The position numbers and the translations under genes are program-made. DNA of 64,000 nucleotides from Halomonas alkalisoli (GTDB lineage Bacteria > Pseudomonadota > Gammaproteobacteria > Pseudomonadales > Halomonadaceae): assembly GCF_021412585.1 (NCBI RefSeq), contig NZ_JAKCMI010000027.1, positions 1 to 64,000 on the forward strand. Reading direction: 5' to 3'. The notes beneath the pieces were generated by a model that was given only the letters and a program-made list of their open reading frames with translations, was not told where the DNA came from and ran no database searches. This document shows, piece after piece, positions 34,604 through 43,802 of the stretch (position 1 is its first letter; each line of letters opens with the position of its first letter).

Positions 34604-34632
34604 TTTCCAAGCCGGGCTGATTTCCGTAGAAT
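34604..34632 (+). promoter_or_regulatory. Probable promoter of rpsP operon
   Basis: TTTCCA (34604-34609), 17-bp spacer, TAGAAT (34627-34632). It lies 186 bp before rpsP in the ffh-rpsP gap, leaving a long leader. No other feature is obvious in that gap. Confidence 0.45.
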
Positions 34633-34817
34633 GCTGCGTCTTCATGGCAGGACCGGGCATCTGTCCGGCTGCACGCTTGATAAGCAACAGTGACCGAATG
34701 ACGCGGAGGTGGGTTCATGGCCCGCTTTCCGAGCAGGATGTCGACGCTTCCGGCCGTTAGCCGGAGTCGGCACGCATCGGTATTAAACGTAACCTCAACT
34801 GAAGGACAGTTAACGCC

Positions 34818-35066
34818 ATGGTTACCATTCGTCTGGCACGTGGTGGCGCCAAGAAGCGTCCCTTCTATCACCTGACCGTGACCGATTCGCGCAACGCTCG
34901 CGATGGCCGCTTCATCGAGCGTCTGGGTTTCTTCAACCCGATCGCCCGTGGCGGTGAAGAGCGTCTTCGCGTCAACCTGGACCGCGTCACCCACTGGCAG
35001 AGCCAGGGTGCCCAGCTGTCCGATCGCGTGGCCGAGCTGGTCAAGGAAGCCCGTAAGCAGGCCTGA
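34818..35066 (+). CDS. rpsP: 30S ribosomal protein bS16
   Basis: This encodes 82 residues (E. coli 82), opening [19 protein letters not shown] with the conserved [21 protein letters not shown] block. AAGGA lies upstream of the ATG. Known: bS16 binds 16S rRNA in the 5' domain and is needed for 30S assembly. First gene of the conserved rpsP-rimM-trmD-rplS operon, co-expressed with 16S maturation (RimM) and tRNA methylation (TrmD) factors. Confidence 0.98.
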   Translation: MVTIRLARGGAKKRPFYHLTVTDSRNARDGRFIERLGFFNPIARGGEERLRVNLDRVTHWQSQGAQLSDRVAELVKEARKQA

Positions 35067-35089
35067 GCCTGTCGCTTTCCGGTGACGTC

Positions 35090-35647
35090 ATGAGTGAGCA
35101 AGCCGAACGCATCGAGTTGGATGACCATGTGGTGCTGGGCAAGCTGACCAGTCCCTATGGCGTCAAGGGGTGGCTCAAGGTCTACTCCCATACGAGCCCG
35201 ATGGACGGCATCCTGGAGTACCCCGAGTGGGTGCTGCGGCAGGGCACTGCCCTGACCCGTCATCGCCTGTTGCAGGGTCGTCGACACGGCAAGGGCCTGG
35301 TCGCGATGCTGGAGGGCGTCGACGGTCGTGAGGCCGCGGAAGCCATGGCCGGTGCCGAGATCCTGCTGCCCAAGTCGGCGCTGCCCGGCCTGCCCCGCGG
35401 CGACTATTACTGGCATCAGCTGGAAGGGTTGCTGGTAGTGACCCGCGAAGGCGAGGTGCTGGGGCGCGTCAGCTACCTGTTCGAGACCGGGGCCAACGAT
35501 GTGCTGGTGGTCAAGGGCGACCCGGAAGGGGAGCCGGCTGCCATCGACGATCGCGAACGCCTGCTGCCCTATCTGCCCGACGAGGTGATCGTCGAGGTGG
35601 ACCTGGCGGCCGCCACCATGACCGTGGACTGGGATTCGGCATTTTGA
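35090..35647 (+). CDS. rimM: Ribosome maturation factor RimM
   Basis: This encodes 185 residues (E. coli 182). The N-terminal RimM domain ([22 protein letters not shown]) is followed by the PRC-barrel ([41 protein letters not shown]). Known: RimM binds uS19 in the 30S head and assists 16S processing. It lies 23 bp after rpsP and overlaps the trmD start. Confidence 0.97.
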   Translation: MSEQAERIELDDHVVLGKLTSPYGVKGWLKVYSHTSPMDGILEYPEWVLRQGTALTRHRLLQGRRHGKGLVAMLEGVDGREAAEAMAGAEILLPKSALPGLPRGDYYWHQLEGLLVVTREGEVLGRVSYLFETGANDVLVVKGDPEGEPAAIDDRERLLPYLPDEVIVEVDLAAATMTVDWDSAF

Positions 35648-36459
35648 CGGCCGAAGCCACTTCCCGGGTCTCGGCGATGTGGGTTGGCGTGGTGTCGCTG
35701 TTTCCCGAGATGTTCGACGCCATCACCCAGCATGGCGTGACGGGACGGGCGGTCAGCCAGGGGCGTGTGGCGCTGGAGTTCTACAATCCACGCGACTATG
35801 CCACCGACCGACATCGCACCGTGGATGATCGTCCCTACGGCGGCGGCCCTGGCATGCTGATGAAGGTCGACACGCTGCGTGCGGCCATTCATGCCGCCCG
35901 CGAGCGGGCCGTCGCGGCAACTGGGCAGCGGCCCCGGGTGATCTACCTGTCGCCCCAGGGGCGCCGGCTGGATCAGCAGGGGGCTCGCGAACTGGCCTCG
36001 GGTCCACCGCTGGTGGTGGTGGCCGGGCGCTACGAAGGGATCGATGAGCGCGTGGTGGAAAGCGACATCGATGAAGAGTGGTCGATCGGCGACTATGTGC
36101 TCAGTGGCGGTGAGCTGCCGGCCATGGTGCTGATCGATACCGCGGCAAGGCTGGTCCCCGGCGTGCTGGGGCATCAGGACTCCGCGGTAGAGGACTCCTT
36201 CAACGAGGGACTGCTGGACTGCCCGCACTACACACGCCCGGAAGTGATCGATGGGCGGCGGGTGCCGGATGTGCTGCTCAGCGGGCATCACGGCGAGATC
36301 CGGCGCTGGCGGCTCAAGCAGTCGCTGGGGCGGACCTGGCTGAGGCGGCCCGACCTGCTCGAGGGCAGGACGTTGAGCCACGAGCAGCAGGCGCTGCTCG
36401 AGGAGTTCATCGAAGAATACGCCGGCAAGGCGGAGGTGCAGGACGCTGACTCGCATTGA
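35644..36459 (+). CDS. trmD: tRNA (guanine37-N1)-methyltransferase TrmD
   Basis: The start is uncertain: a TTG at 35644 overlaps the rimM stop (TTTTGA) and gives 271 residues; an ATG at 35677 gives 260 and begins [13 protein letters not shown] exactly as E. coli TrmD does. SPOUT knot residues are visible: [36 protein letters not shown] and [11 protein letters not shown]. Known: methylates G37 of tRNAs reading CNN codons with SAM, preventing +1 frameshifts; essential. Third gene of the operon; 120 bp to rplS. Confidence 0.96.
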   Translation: MTAEATSRVSAMWVGVVSLFPEMFDAITQHGVTGRAVSQGRVALEFYNPRDYATDRHRTVDDRPYGGGPGMLMKVDTLRAAIHAARERAVAATGQRPRVIYLSPQGRRLDQQGARELASGPPLVVVAGRYEGIDERVVESDIDEEWSIGDYVLSGGELPAMVLIDTAARLVPGVLGHQDSAVEDSFNEGLLDCPHYTRPEVIDGRRVPDVLLSGHHGEIRRWRLKQSLGRTWLRRPDLLEGRTLSHEQQALLEEFIEEYAGKAEVQDADSH

Positions 36460-36579
36460 GCTCGCGGACTTGCGTCACCCATCATCTCCCGCGCTCTCGA
36501 ATCAGGTTCGAGCGCCGGGATCACGCACCGCCCTTGTACTTGTAATGAGCGCGGTGCCGAACATTGAGGAGTTTACGTC

Positions 36580-36936
36580 ATGAGTAGCAAGAACAAGGTG
36601 ATCCAGGCGCTCGAAAACGAGCAGATGAGCAAGCAGGTGCCGGACTTCGCCCCGGGCGACACCATCGTCGTGCAGGTCAAGGTCAAGGAAGGCAGCCGTG
36701 AGCGTCTCCAGGCCTTCGAAGGCGTGGTGATCGGCAAGCGCAACCGCGGCCTGAACTCCGCCTTCACCGTGCGCAAGATCTCTCACGGTGTCGGCGTCGA
36801 GCGTACCTTCCAGACCTACAGCCCGCTGGTCGACTCCATCAGCGTCAAGCGTCGCGGCGACGTGCGTCAGGCCAAGCTCTACTACCTCCGTGATCGTAGC
36901 GGCAAGTCCGCCCGCATCAAGGAAAAGCTGGGCTGA
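36580..36936 (+). CDS. rplS: 50S ribosomal protein bL19
   Basis: This encodes 118 residues (E. coli 115). The conserved block [16 protein letters not shown] and the motif [18 protein letters not shown] are present, and [13 protein letters not shown] ends the protein. TGAGGAG lies upstream. Known: bL19 sits at the 30S-50S interface. Last gene of the rpsP operon; an internally deleted mobile repeat and two hairpins follow within 110 bp. Confidence 0.98.
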   Translation: MSSKNKVIQALENEQMSKQVPDFAPGDTIVVQVKVKEGSRERLQAFEGVVIGKRNRGLNSAFTVRKISHGVGVERTFQTYSPLVDSISVKRRGDVRQAKLYYLRDRSGKSARIKEKLG

Positions 36937-36940
36937 GCCG

Positions 36941-36976
36941 GGAGCCTGGACGATTGGTCAAATCCGACAGACTCCT
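36941..36976. mobile_element. Internally deleted remnant of the 166-bp repeat
   Basis: GGAGCCTG (36941-36948), identical to the left end of the element, is joined directly to GACGATTGGTCAAATCCGAC and AGACTCC, which match the last 27 bp of the element with two changes. The central ~130 bp is missing. It begins 4 bp after the rplS stop. Confidence 0.75.
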
Positions 36977-36987
36977 GGCCGGCTGAA

Positions 36988-37049
36988 GGCGCACCCGCGG
37001 GTGCGCCATCTACGAAACCCCGTCACCGCTTGCGCGGGGCGGGGTTTCG
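36988..37049 (+). terminator. Two hairpins terminating the rplS operon
   Basis: First a perfect 20-bp palindrome GGCGCACCCGCGGGTGCGCC (36988-37007), then CGAAACCCCG (37013-37022) pairing with CGGGGTTTCG (37040-37049) around a 17-nt GC-rich loop. Neither has a clean T-tract, though the second ends TTTCGTCG. Their place between rplS and xerD fits termination. Confidence 0.6.
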
Positions 37050-37113
37050 TCGCACTAGGCAGTTTTCTGACAGCGCCTAGGGCCAAGGTCCGGCAGCGCC
37101 GAGGAGTACCTGC

Positions 37114-38016
37114 ATGTCGCACGTCGATGAATCCCATCTCCTGATCGACACCTTTCTCGATGCGCTGTGGCTGGAGCGCGGAGCGAGCGACCACACGCTG
37201 ACGGCATACCGTCATGACCTGGTGGCCTGGGTCATGCGCCTGGAGGAGACGGGGGGCACCCTGCTGAGTCCCGGCGATGCGACACTGCCCGCCTGGCTCG
37301 ACGAGCGCCGGACGGCGGGCTATCGCCTGCGCAGCAATGCGCGCCTGCTGTCCAGCCTGCGTAGTTTCTATCGCTGGGCGCTGGCCGAGTCGCGCACCGA
37401 TCGTGATCCACTGGCCGAGGTGCGCCTGCCTCGGGTGCGGCCGAACCTGCCGGATACCCTGGAAGAGGCGGAGGTGGAGCGCCTGCTGGCCGCTCCCGAT
37501 CTCGCCACGGACCTGGGCCTGCGTGATAGGGCCATGCTCGAGGTGCTCTACGGCTGCGGGCTGCGGGTCTCGGAGCTGGTGGGGTTGAGCGTGGAGGCGG
37601 TCAATCTGCGCCAGGGCGTGGTGCGTGTGCGCGGAAAAGGGGACAAGGACCGGCTGGTCCCGCTGGGGGAAGAAGCCGTACACTGGCTGTCACGCTACCT
37701 GCGCACGGCCCGTGGCGCGCTGATGGCCGATGTGACGCGGCCGGCGCTGTTTCCCGGGAGGGGAGACGGTTGCCTGACCCGCCAGGCGTTCTGGCATCGC
37801 ATCAAGGCCCATGCCCGGACCGCCGGGATCACGCGTCCGCTGTCGCCCCACACGCTGCGACACGCTTTTGCGACGCATCTGTTGAATCATGGGGCCAATC
37901 TGCGTGTCGTACAGCTGCTGCTCGGTCACAGCGACCTGTCGACCACTCAGATCTATACCCATGTCGCGCAGGCTAGACTCGAAGCCCTGCACGCCGACCA
38001 TCATCCTCGAGGCTGA
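37114..38016 (+). CDS. xerD: Site-specific tyrosine recombinase XerD
   Basis: This encodes 300 residues (E. coli 298). The core-binding N domain (ESHLLIDTFLDALWLERGAS) precedes the catalytic domain with Arg151 (GCGLRVSEL), Lys175 (GKGDKDR), His246 and Arg249 (HTLRHAF), His272 (LLGHSD) and nucleophile Tyr281 (TTQIYTHV), so it is complete. Known: XerC/XerD with FtsK resolve chromosome dimers at dif. It precedes dsbC by 3 bp, the Pseudomonas-like order xerD-dsbC-hom-thrC-recJ; no dif site is recognised here. Confidence 0.96.
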   Translation: MSHVDESHLLIDTFLDALWLERGASDHTLTAYRHDLVAWVMRLEETGGTLLSPGDATLPAWLDERRTAGYRLRSNARLLSSLRSFYRWALAESRTDRDPLAEVRLPRVRPNLPDTLEEAEVERLLAAPDLATDLGLRDRAMLEVLYGCGLRVSELVGLSVEAVNLRQGVVRVRGKGDKDRLVPLGEEAVHWLSRYLRTARGALMADVTRPALFPGRGDGCLTRQAFWHRIKAHARTAGITRPLSPHTLRHAFATHLLNHGANLRVVQLLLGHSDLSTTQIYTHVAQARLEALHADHHPRG

Positions 38017-38019
38017 CTC

Positions 38020-38775
38020 ATGATCGCTCTATCACGCCGCATCGCCAGCACCCTGTTCGCCCTGACGTTCCCGTTGACCGTCCTGATCCTGCCCGCAAGC
38101 GCCGCGGCAGGTGAGGCCGACCGGCTGGCCGAACGCCTCCAGGTCGGTGGCCAGCCCATGCCGGTAGCCAGTATTCGCGATACCCCCATGGAGGGAATCT
38201 ACCAGGTGCGCCTGGAGACCGGTGAATCCTTCTACAGCGATGTGGAAGGGCAGTACTTCCTGGTCGGCGATCTCTACGAGAACAGCGGGCAGGGGCTGGT
38301 CAATTTGACCGAGCAGTCCCGCAACGACGAGCGGGCGACGCGCCTGGCCGGCGTGGCCGACGCAGAGCGGATCATCTTTCGCGGCACGTCAGATAGCCGG
38401 GCAGAGATCGTGGTCTTCACCGATACCACCTGCCCCTACTGCCGCCAGTTTCACGAAGAGGTACCGGACCTCAACGCCATGGGGATCGAGGTGCACTACC
38501 TGGCCTTTCCCCGTACCGGCATGAATGGCGAGGGCGCGCGTCAGCTGCAGCAGATATGGTGTGCTGACAATCGCAGCGAGGCGATGTCGTCGGCCAAGCG
38601 CCAGGAAGCCCTGTCGGGAGCCGTCGACTGCGACAATCCGGTCGAGGCACAGTATCATCTGGGCATGGAAGTCGGGGTCCAGGGTACACCGGCCATCGTG
38701 CTGCCCGACGGCCGCATGGTGCCGGGCTACGTGCCCGCAGAGCGCCTGGCCGAAATGCTCGGCCTCGACGGCTGA
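38020..38775 (+). CDS. dsbC: Thiol:disulfide isomerase DsbC
   Basis: This encodes 251 residues. A signal peptide (1-30, VLILPASAAAG) leads to the N-terminal dimerisation domain and a thioredoxin domain with the active site CPYC (Cys138, Cys141), TTCPYCRQFHEEV. A second structural cysteine pair is Cys181 and Cys204, as in E. coli DsbC. Known: periplasmic V-shaped dimer that shuffles wrong disulfides, kept reduced by DsbD. Downstream of xerD with a 3-bp gap, so co-transcribed. Confidence 0.94.
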   Translation: MIALSRRIASTLFALTFPLTVLILPASAAAGEADRLAERLQVGGQPMPVASIRDTPMEGIYQVRLETGESFYSDVEGQYFLVGDLYENSGQGLVNLTEQSRNDERATRLAGVADAERIIFRGTSDSRAEIVVFTDTTCPYCRQFHEEVPDLNAMGIEVHYLAFPRTGMNGEGARQLQQIWCADNRSEAMSSAKRQEALSGAVDCDNPVEAQYHLGMEVGVQGTPAIVLPDGRMVPGYVPAERLAEMLGLDG

Positions 38776-38825
38776 CAGGCACTGAACCAATCAGCGACAT
38801 TGATACACAACAGGGGAGCGGGACA

Positions 38826-40142
38826 TTGAAACCGGTGAGAGTGGGAATCTGTGGTCTGGGTACCGTAGGCGGCGGCACATTCAACGTGCTGACGCGCAAT
38901 GCCGACGAGATCGCGCGGCGTGCGGGCCGGCCGATCGTCATCGAACAGGTGGCGCATCGCAGCCTGAACCCGGAGTGTGACCTCACCGGTATCAAGACCA
39001 CCACGGATGTCTTCGAGGTGGCACGGAACCCGGATATCGATGTCCTTGTGGAACTGGTCGGGGGCTATGAGCTGGCCCGCGAGCTGGTGCTCACGGCCAT
39101 CGCCAACGGCAAGCACGTGGTGACCGCCAACAAGGCGCTGATCGCCGTGCATGGCAACGAGATCTTCCAGGCCGCCCACGAGCAGGGCGTCATCGTCGCC
39201 TTCGAGGGCGCCGTGGCGGGTGGCGTTCCGGTGATCAAGTCGCTGCGCGAGGGCCTGGGTGCCAACCGTATCGAATGGGTTGCCGGCATCATCAACGGTA
39301 CCGGCAACTATATCCTGACGCACATGCGCAGCGAAGGGCGTGCCTTCGAGGACGTGCTGGCCGAGGCCCAGGCGCTGGGCTATGCCGAGGCGGACCCGAC
39401 CTTCGACGTGGAGGGCATCGACGCCGCCCACAAGCTGACCATCCTCGCCTCCATCGCCTACGGGGTGCCGTTGCAGTTCGAGAAGGCCTACACCGAAGGC
39501 ATCTCCCGGGTCACCTTCGACGACGTGGAGCAGGCCGACAACCTTGGCTACACCATCAAGCACCTGGGTATCTCCAAGCGTACCGATGCGGGCCTCGAGC
39601 TGCGCGTGCATCCGACGCTGATCCCCAAGGAGCGCCTGCTGGCCAACGTGCATGGGGTCAAGAACGCCATCGCCATCATGGGCGATGCCGTGGGGCCGAC
39701 CCTCTACTACGGTGCCGGTGCCGGGGCCGAGCCCACCGCCTCGGCGGTGGTCGCCGACCTGCTCGACGTGGCCCGGGACATCGCCACCGACCATCACTAC
39801 CGGGTGCCCTACCTCGCCTTCATCGGTATCGGTGACGACGACGGCAGCATGCCGATCCTGCCCATGGAGGATATCGTCACCGCCTACTACCTGCGCCTGC
39901 TGGCGGTGGACCGTCCCGGTGTGCTGGCACGGGTGGCGACCATCCTTGCCGAACAGGGCATCTCCATCGAGGCCCTGGTACAGAAGGAGGCCACCGAAGG
40001 GGAGCTGGTGCCGATCATTCTTCTGACCCATCGCATCCGCGAGAAGAACATGAACGAGGCGATCCGTCATATCGAATCCATGGCCGATATCGCCGGGCCG
40101 GTGACACGGATCCGTGTGGAATCGCTGGACGAGCAGGAATAA
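38826..40142 (+). CDS. hom: Homoserine dehydrogenase
   Basis: This encodes 438 residues from a TTG at 38826 with GGGGAG upstream, giving the typical (M)KPVRVGICGLGTVGGGT N-terminus. NAD(P) Rossmann domain 1-130, catalytic domain 130-320 (GIINGTGNYILTHM, AEADPTFDVEGIDAAHKL), and a C-terminal ACT domain (about 350-430, VDRPGVLARVATILAEQGIS). Known: reduces aspartate semialdehyde to homoserine for threonine and methionine; the ACT domain confers threonine feedback. Four bases from thrC, so the threonine steps are co-expressed. Confidence 0.97.
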   Translation: MKPVRVGICGLGTVGGGTFNVLTRNADEIARRAGRPIVIEQVAHRSLNPECDLTGIKTTTDVFEVARNPDIDVLVELVGGYELARELVLTAIANGKHVVTANKALIAVHGNEIFQAAHEQGVIVAFEGAVAGGVPVIKSLREGLGANRIEWVAGIINGTGNYILTHMRSEGRAFEDVLAEAQALGYAEADPTFDVEGIDAAHKLTILASIAYGVPLQFEKAYTEGISRVTFDDVEQADNLGYTIKHLGISKRTDAGLELRVHPTLIPKERLLANVHGVKNAIAIMGDAVGPTLYYGAGAGAEPTASAVVADLLDVARDIATDHHYRVPYLAFIGIGDDDGSMPILPMEDIVTAYYLRLLAVDRPGVLARVATILAEQGISIEALVQKEATEGELVPIILLTHRIREKNMNEAIRHIESMADIAGPVTRIRVESLDEQE

Positions 40143-40146
40143 CGCC

Positions 40147-41535
40147 ATGCGCTATATCAGCACCCGCGGGCAGGCGCCCGCGCTCTCCTTCGAAGAGGTC
40201 GTGCTCACCGGCATGGCCAGTGACGGCGGCCTCTACGTGCCGGAAACCGTGCCGCAGCTATCGCGCGACGACCTGGCTGCCATGGCCGGGCTCTCCTATG
40301 CGGAGATCGCCTTTCGCGTCATGAAGCCCTACGTCAACGACGAGATCGACGACGAGACGTTCCGCGGGATCGTGCGCGACGCCTACGCCACCTTCAGCCA
40401 TGATGCCGTGGTGCCGCTCAACCAGCTCGACGCCAACCACTTCCTGCTCGAGCTGTTCCATGGGCCCACGCTGGCCTTCAAGGACGTGGCCCTGCAGCTG
40501 CTCGGCCGGCTGCTCGACCATTTCCTGGCCAAGCGCGGCGAGCGGGCGGTGATCATGGGTGCCACCTCCGGTGACACCGGCTCGGCGGCCATCGAGGGCT
40601 GTCGTCACTGCGACAACCTCGACATCTTCATCCTGCATCCGCACAAGCGGGTCTCCGAGGTGCAGCGTCGCCAGATGACCTCGGTGCTGGCGGACAACGT
40701 CTTCAACGTCGCCATCGAGGGCAACTTCGACGACGCCCAGGCCATGGTCAAGGCGAGCTTCGCCGACCAGGGCTTCCTGAACGGCACCCGTCTGGTGGCG
40801 GTGAATTCGATCAACTGGGCGCGGATCATGGCCCAGATCGTCTACTATGTGGCTGCCGGCGTGGCACTCGGCGCGCCGCATCGCCAGGTGAGCTTCTGCG
40901 TGCCGTCGGCCAACTTCGGCAATGTCTTTGCCGGCTACATGGCCTATCGCATGGGCCTGCCGGTCAAGCAGTTCATCATCGCCACCAACGCCAACGACAT
41001 CCTGCACCGCACGCTGGCCGCCAACGACTTCTCCAAGCAGGAGCTCAAGGCGACCCTGGCGCCCTCCATGGACATCGTGGTGTCGTCCAACTTCGAGCGG
41101 CTGCTGTTCGAGGCCTACGAGCGTGATGGCGACGCCGTGCGCGGCCTGCTCGAGCGCTTCCAGTCCGAGCCCACGGCGCTGGCCGAGGCGCCGCTGGCCA
41201 GGCTGCGCAAGCTGTTCGCCAGCCACAGCGTCGATGACACCACCATCCTCGAGGTGATCCGCGAGGCGCATCATCGCACCAAGGAGGTCCTCGATCCGCA
41301 TACGGCGACCGGCTACCGCGCCGCCGAGCGGGCCCGGGCCGATGCCCAGACGCCGATGATCACCCTGGCCACGGCCCATCCGGCCAAGTTCGCCGAGGCG
41401 GTGGTCAAGGCCGGCTTCCCTGGGGTGCCGCTGCCGCCGCATATGGACGACCTGCTGGAGCGGGAGGAGCGCTACACGGTGCTGCCGGCGGAGCTGGCCG
41501 AGGTGCAGAAGTTCGTGGTGGAAAACCGGCGGTAA
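40147..41535 (+). CDS. thrC: Threonine synthase
   Basis: This encodes 462 residues from the ATG at 40147, 4 bp after hom. It starts MRYISTRGQAPALSFEEVVL; the PLP lysine is Lys112 in GPTLAFKDVALQ, followed by the phosphate loop GATSGDTGSAAIEG. Known: converts O-phosphohomoserine to threonine (fold-type II). Together with hom it covers two steps of threonine synthesis; thrB is not in the window. Followed by a 350-bp repeat-rich gap. Confidence 0.97.
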   Translation: MRYISTRGQAPALSFEEVVLTGMASDGGLYVPETVPQLSRDDLAAMAGLSYAEIAFRVMKPYVNDEIDDETFRGIVRDAYATFSHDAVVPLNQLDANHFLLELFHGPTLAFKDVALQLLGRLLDHFLAKRGERAVIMGATSGDTGSAAIEGCRHCDNLDIFILHPHKRVSEVQRRQMTSVLADNVFNVAIEGNFDDAQAMVKASFADQGFLNGTRLVAVNSINWARIMAQIVYYVAAGVALGAPHRQVSFCVPSANFGNVFAGYMAYRMGLPVKQFIIATNANDILHRTLAANDFSKQELKATLAPSMDIVVSSNFERLLFEAYERDGDAVRGLLERFQSEPTALAEAPLARLRKLFASHSVDDTTILEVIREAHHRTKEVLDPHTATGYRAAERARADAQTPMITLATAHPAKFAEAVVKAGFPGVPLPPHMDDLLEREERYTVLPAELAEVQKFVVENRR

Positions 41536-41554
41536 AGCCAAAGGCGAACCTGGA

Positions 41555-41756
41555 GGCGAGGGACGCCGGGAAAGGCCTGGAGGGGGTCTTTTTCCAGGGA
41601 AGGAAAAAGTAGCGTACAGGGAAGTATTTACAGCGCCCCCGAACAGGCCTTTCACCGGATCAGCCCCGAGCGGTGCTGCAGCGCCTCCTCTACGACCGAC
41701 CCAGGCGTCCCTCGCCATGGATGCCAGCCCCGAGTGGTGCTGCAGCGCCTCCTCGG
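41555..41756. repeat. Complex palindromic intergenic repeat region
   Basis: The 350-bp thrC-recJ gap holds nested inverted repeats. The outer arm GGCGAGGGACGCC (41555-41567) pairs exactly with GGCGTCCCTCGCC (41704-41716). Inside, GGCCTG-GA-GGGGG pairs with CCCCC-GAA-CAGGCC, around a TTTTTCC/GGAAAAA hairpin. A direct repeat AGCCCCGAG(C/T)GGTGCTGCAG followed by CGCCTCCTC occurs twice (41662 and 41728). CGGATCAGCCCCGAGC recurs at 49687. No gene is seen. Probably a dispersed structured repeat, which may also act as terminator. Confidence 0.72.
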
Positions 41757-41885
41757 TGGTACGGCACTCCGGGACTTGTCCCCGGCGCCCCTCGCATCTG
41801 TCTGCGCCCGTAGCCTACCGGGCAGGTGTTTGATCACTTGGCCTCGTCTCGTTTTCTGTCTCATACCGAACCACAGGAGCCACGC

Positions 41886-43694
41886 TTGGACGTGATTGCG
41901 CCCCCCGACCTGCACGCCCGACTCAGGCCACGGCTGCTGCCTCGGCCGCGCAACCAGGCGCTGTATGCCCGCGCCCAGGCCGAAGGCCTGACCGAACTGC
42001 AGGCCCGCGTGCTGGCCGGTCGCCTGGCCGGCTACGAGGGTGAGCTGGCGCCCCTGACCCAGCCCAGCCTGCGCTATCTCGAGCACCCGGAGCGCCTCGC
42101 CGACGGTCGCCGTGCCGCGGAGCGAATCGCCCAGGCCGTGGTTGAAGGCGAGCATATCGGCATCCTCACCGACTACGACGTCGATGGCATCACTTCCCAT
42201 GTTGTCATTCGGCGTACCCTGGTCGAGCTGTTCGGCGTGCCCGAGGCCCGCCTGCACAGCCTGATCGGCCACCGTATTCACGACGGCTACGGTATCAGCC
42301 TGCCGCTGGTGGAGCGCACGCTGTCGCTGAAACCGCGGCCAAGCCTGGTCATTACCGCCGACTGTGGCAGCTCCGACGAGCCGCGCATCGCCCGGCTCAA
42401 GGCGGCCGGCATCGACGTGGTGGTCAGCGACCATCACGCCCTGCCGGTGGAGGGGCCACCGGCTTCGGCCCATGCCGTCGTCAACCCGACGCGAGACGAC
42501 TGCGACTATCCCGACGCCACCATCGCCGGCTGCATGGTGGCCTGGCTGGTCATGTCCCTGGCGCGCCAGGTGCTGATCGAGTGGGGTGCGCTGCCCACCG
42601 CCACGCCCAAGCTCTCGCCCTGGCTCTCCTACGTGGCACTGGGTACCGTGGCGGACTGTGTCTCCCTGGGGGCGAGCCCCGCCAATCGCGCGGTGGTCAG
42701 CCATGGGCTGACGCTGATCAACCGCATGGAGGCGGCCTGCTGGCGCGCCATGGCGGCCAGGCTGGGGGAGGACAGCACACCCTTCACCGCCGAGACCCTG
42801 GCCTTCCAGATGGGGCCGCGAATCAATGCTCGCTCGCGCCTCGATGATCCCTACGCGGCACTGCACTTCATGCTTGCCGCCGATGACGGCACGGCAACAC
42901 GCCATCTGGATACGCTGGATCAGGACAACCAGTCGCGCAAGGCCATCGAGGCCGACATGACCGAGCAGGCGCGTCTGCTGGCGGTACCGCAGCTCTCCTC
43001 CGACCAGCCGGCCATCGTGGTGTTTCTGGAAGGCGGCCACCCCGGGGTGCAGGGTATTGTCGCTTCGCGGCTGGTACAGGCCTATGGCCGGCCCGCCCTG
43101 GTGATGACCCCGGCGGCAGCGCCGGGCATGCTCACCGGTTCGGGACGCTCCATCGAGGCGCTGCACCTGCGTGACGCCCTGCAGCGTACCTTCGAGCTGG
43201 CCCCCGAGGCGCTGCCACGATTCGGCGGGCATCGTGGCGCGGCGGGGGTCGGCGTGCCGGTCGACCAGTTCGATGCCTTTCGCACGGCTTTCCTGCAGGC
43301 GGTGGGTGAACAGTTGGGCGGGATCGAGCTCTTTCCTCACGTGCTCACCGACGGCGAGCTGATGCCGGCCCAGTTCGACCTGTCGACGCTGGACGAGCTG
43401 GAGCGGCTGGGGCCCTACGGGCGGGAATTCGATGCCCCCCTGTTCGAGGGCGATTTCCTGGTGGAGGCGCTCAGGCCAGTGGGTGCCGACGGCAGCCACC
43501 TGATGATGACGCTCTCGGCGGGAGCCGTGAGCCTGCGGGCGATCTGGTTTCGCGCCCTGACCCCCGGTGAGCTGCCGGCCTTTGGCCTGGGGGATTGGCT
43601 GCGCTGCGCCTATCGGCTCAGTCGCAACCGCTGGAAGGGGCGAGAGTCGCTGCAGCTGATGGTCGAGCATGCCGAGGCGCCCAGCAGTACCTGA
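41886..43694 (+). CDS. recJ: Single-stranded-DNA exonuclease RecJ (DHH family)
   Basis: This encodes 602 residues from the TTG at 41886, which has AGGAG 6 nt upstream; an in-frame ATG at 41826 lies inside repeat DNA. DHH phosphoesterase motifs: DYDVDG (96-101), DCG (159-161), DHH (182-184), and the DHHA1 motif FGGHRGAAG near 465. E. coli RecJ has 577. Known: degrades ssDNA 5' to 3' in recombination and mismatch repair with Mn/Mg. The motif DYDVDG differs from the more usual DFDADG, so it belongs to a divergent RecJ branch. Synteny after thrC supports the name. Confidence 0.85.
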   Translation: MDVIAPPDLHARLRPRLLPRPRNQALYARAQAEGLTELQARVLAGRLAGYEGELAPLTQPSLRYLEHPERLADGRRAAERIAQAVVEGEHIGILTDYDVDGITSHVVIRRTLVELFGVPEARLHSLIGHRIHDGYGISLPLVERTLSLKPRPSLVITADCGSSDEPRIARLKAAGIDVVVSDHHALPVEGPPASAHAVVNPTRDDCDYPDATIAGCMVAWLVMSLARQVLIEWGALPTATPKLSPWLSYVALGTVADCVSLGASPANRAVVSHGLTLINRMEAACWRAMAARLGEDSTPFTAETLAFQMGPRINARSRLDDPYAALHFMLAADDGTATRHLDTLDQDNQSRKAIEADMTEQARLLAVPQLSSDQPAIVVFLEGGHPGVQGIVASRLVQAYGRPALVMTPAAAPGMLTGSGRSIEALHLRDALQRTFELAPEALPRFGGHRGAAGVGVPVDQFDAFRTAFLQAVGEQLGGIELFPHVLTDGELMPAQFDLSTLDELERLGPYGREFDAPLFEGDFLVEALRPVGADGSHLMMTLSAGAVSLRAIWFRALTPGELPAFGLGDWLRCAYRLSRNRWKGRESLQLMVEHAEAPSST

Positions 43695-43802
43695 AGGCGA
43701 GCTGGATCAACGTGCTTGCCCGGCCCGTCCGGTAAACTCCCTTCCGCATGGCTTGCCCACCGAGCGGGCTCGTGGAACTCGACGTCACACAAGGAATGCT
43801 GC

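Noticed and set aside
37114..38016. XerD as a phage or island integrase
   Set aside because: Length, complete XerD motifs and the dsbC-hom-thrC-recJ neighbourhood identify the housekeeping recombinase.
38727..41718. Long antisense frames over hom and thrC
   Set aside because: Both are mirror frames of well-recognised enzymes; no ribosome sites.
41652..43670. 672-codon antisense frame over recJ
   Set aside because: Shadow of recJ produced by GC-biased codons; low-complexity Gly/Gln/His-rich translation with no family match.
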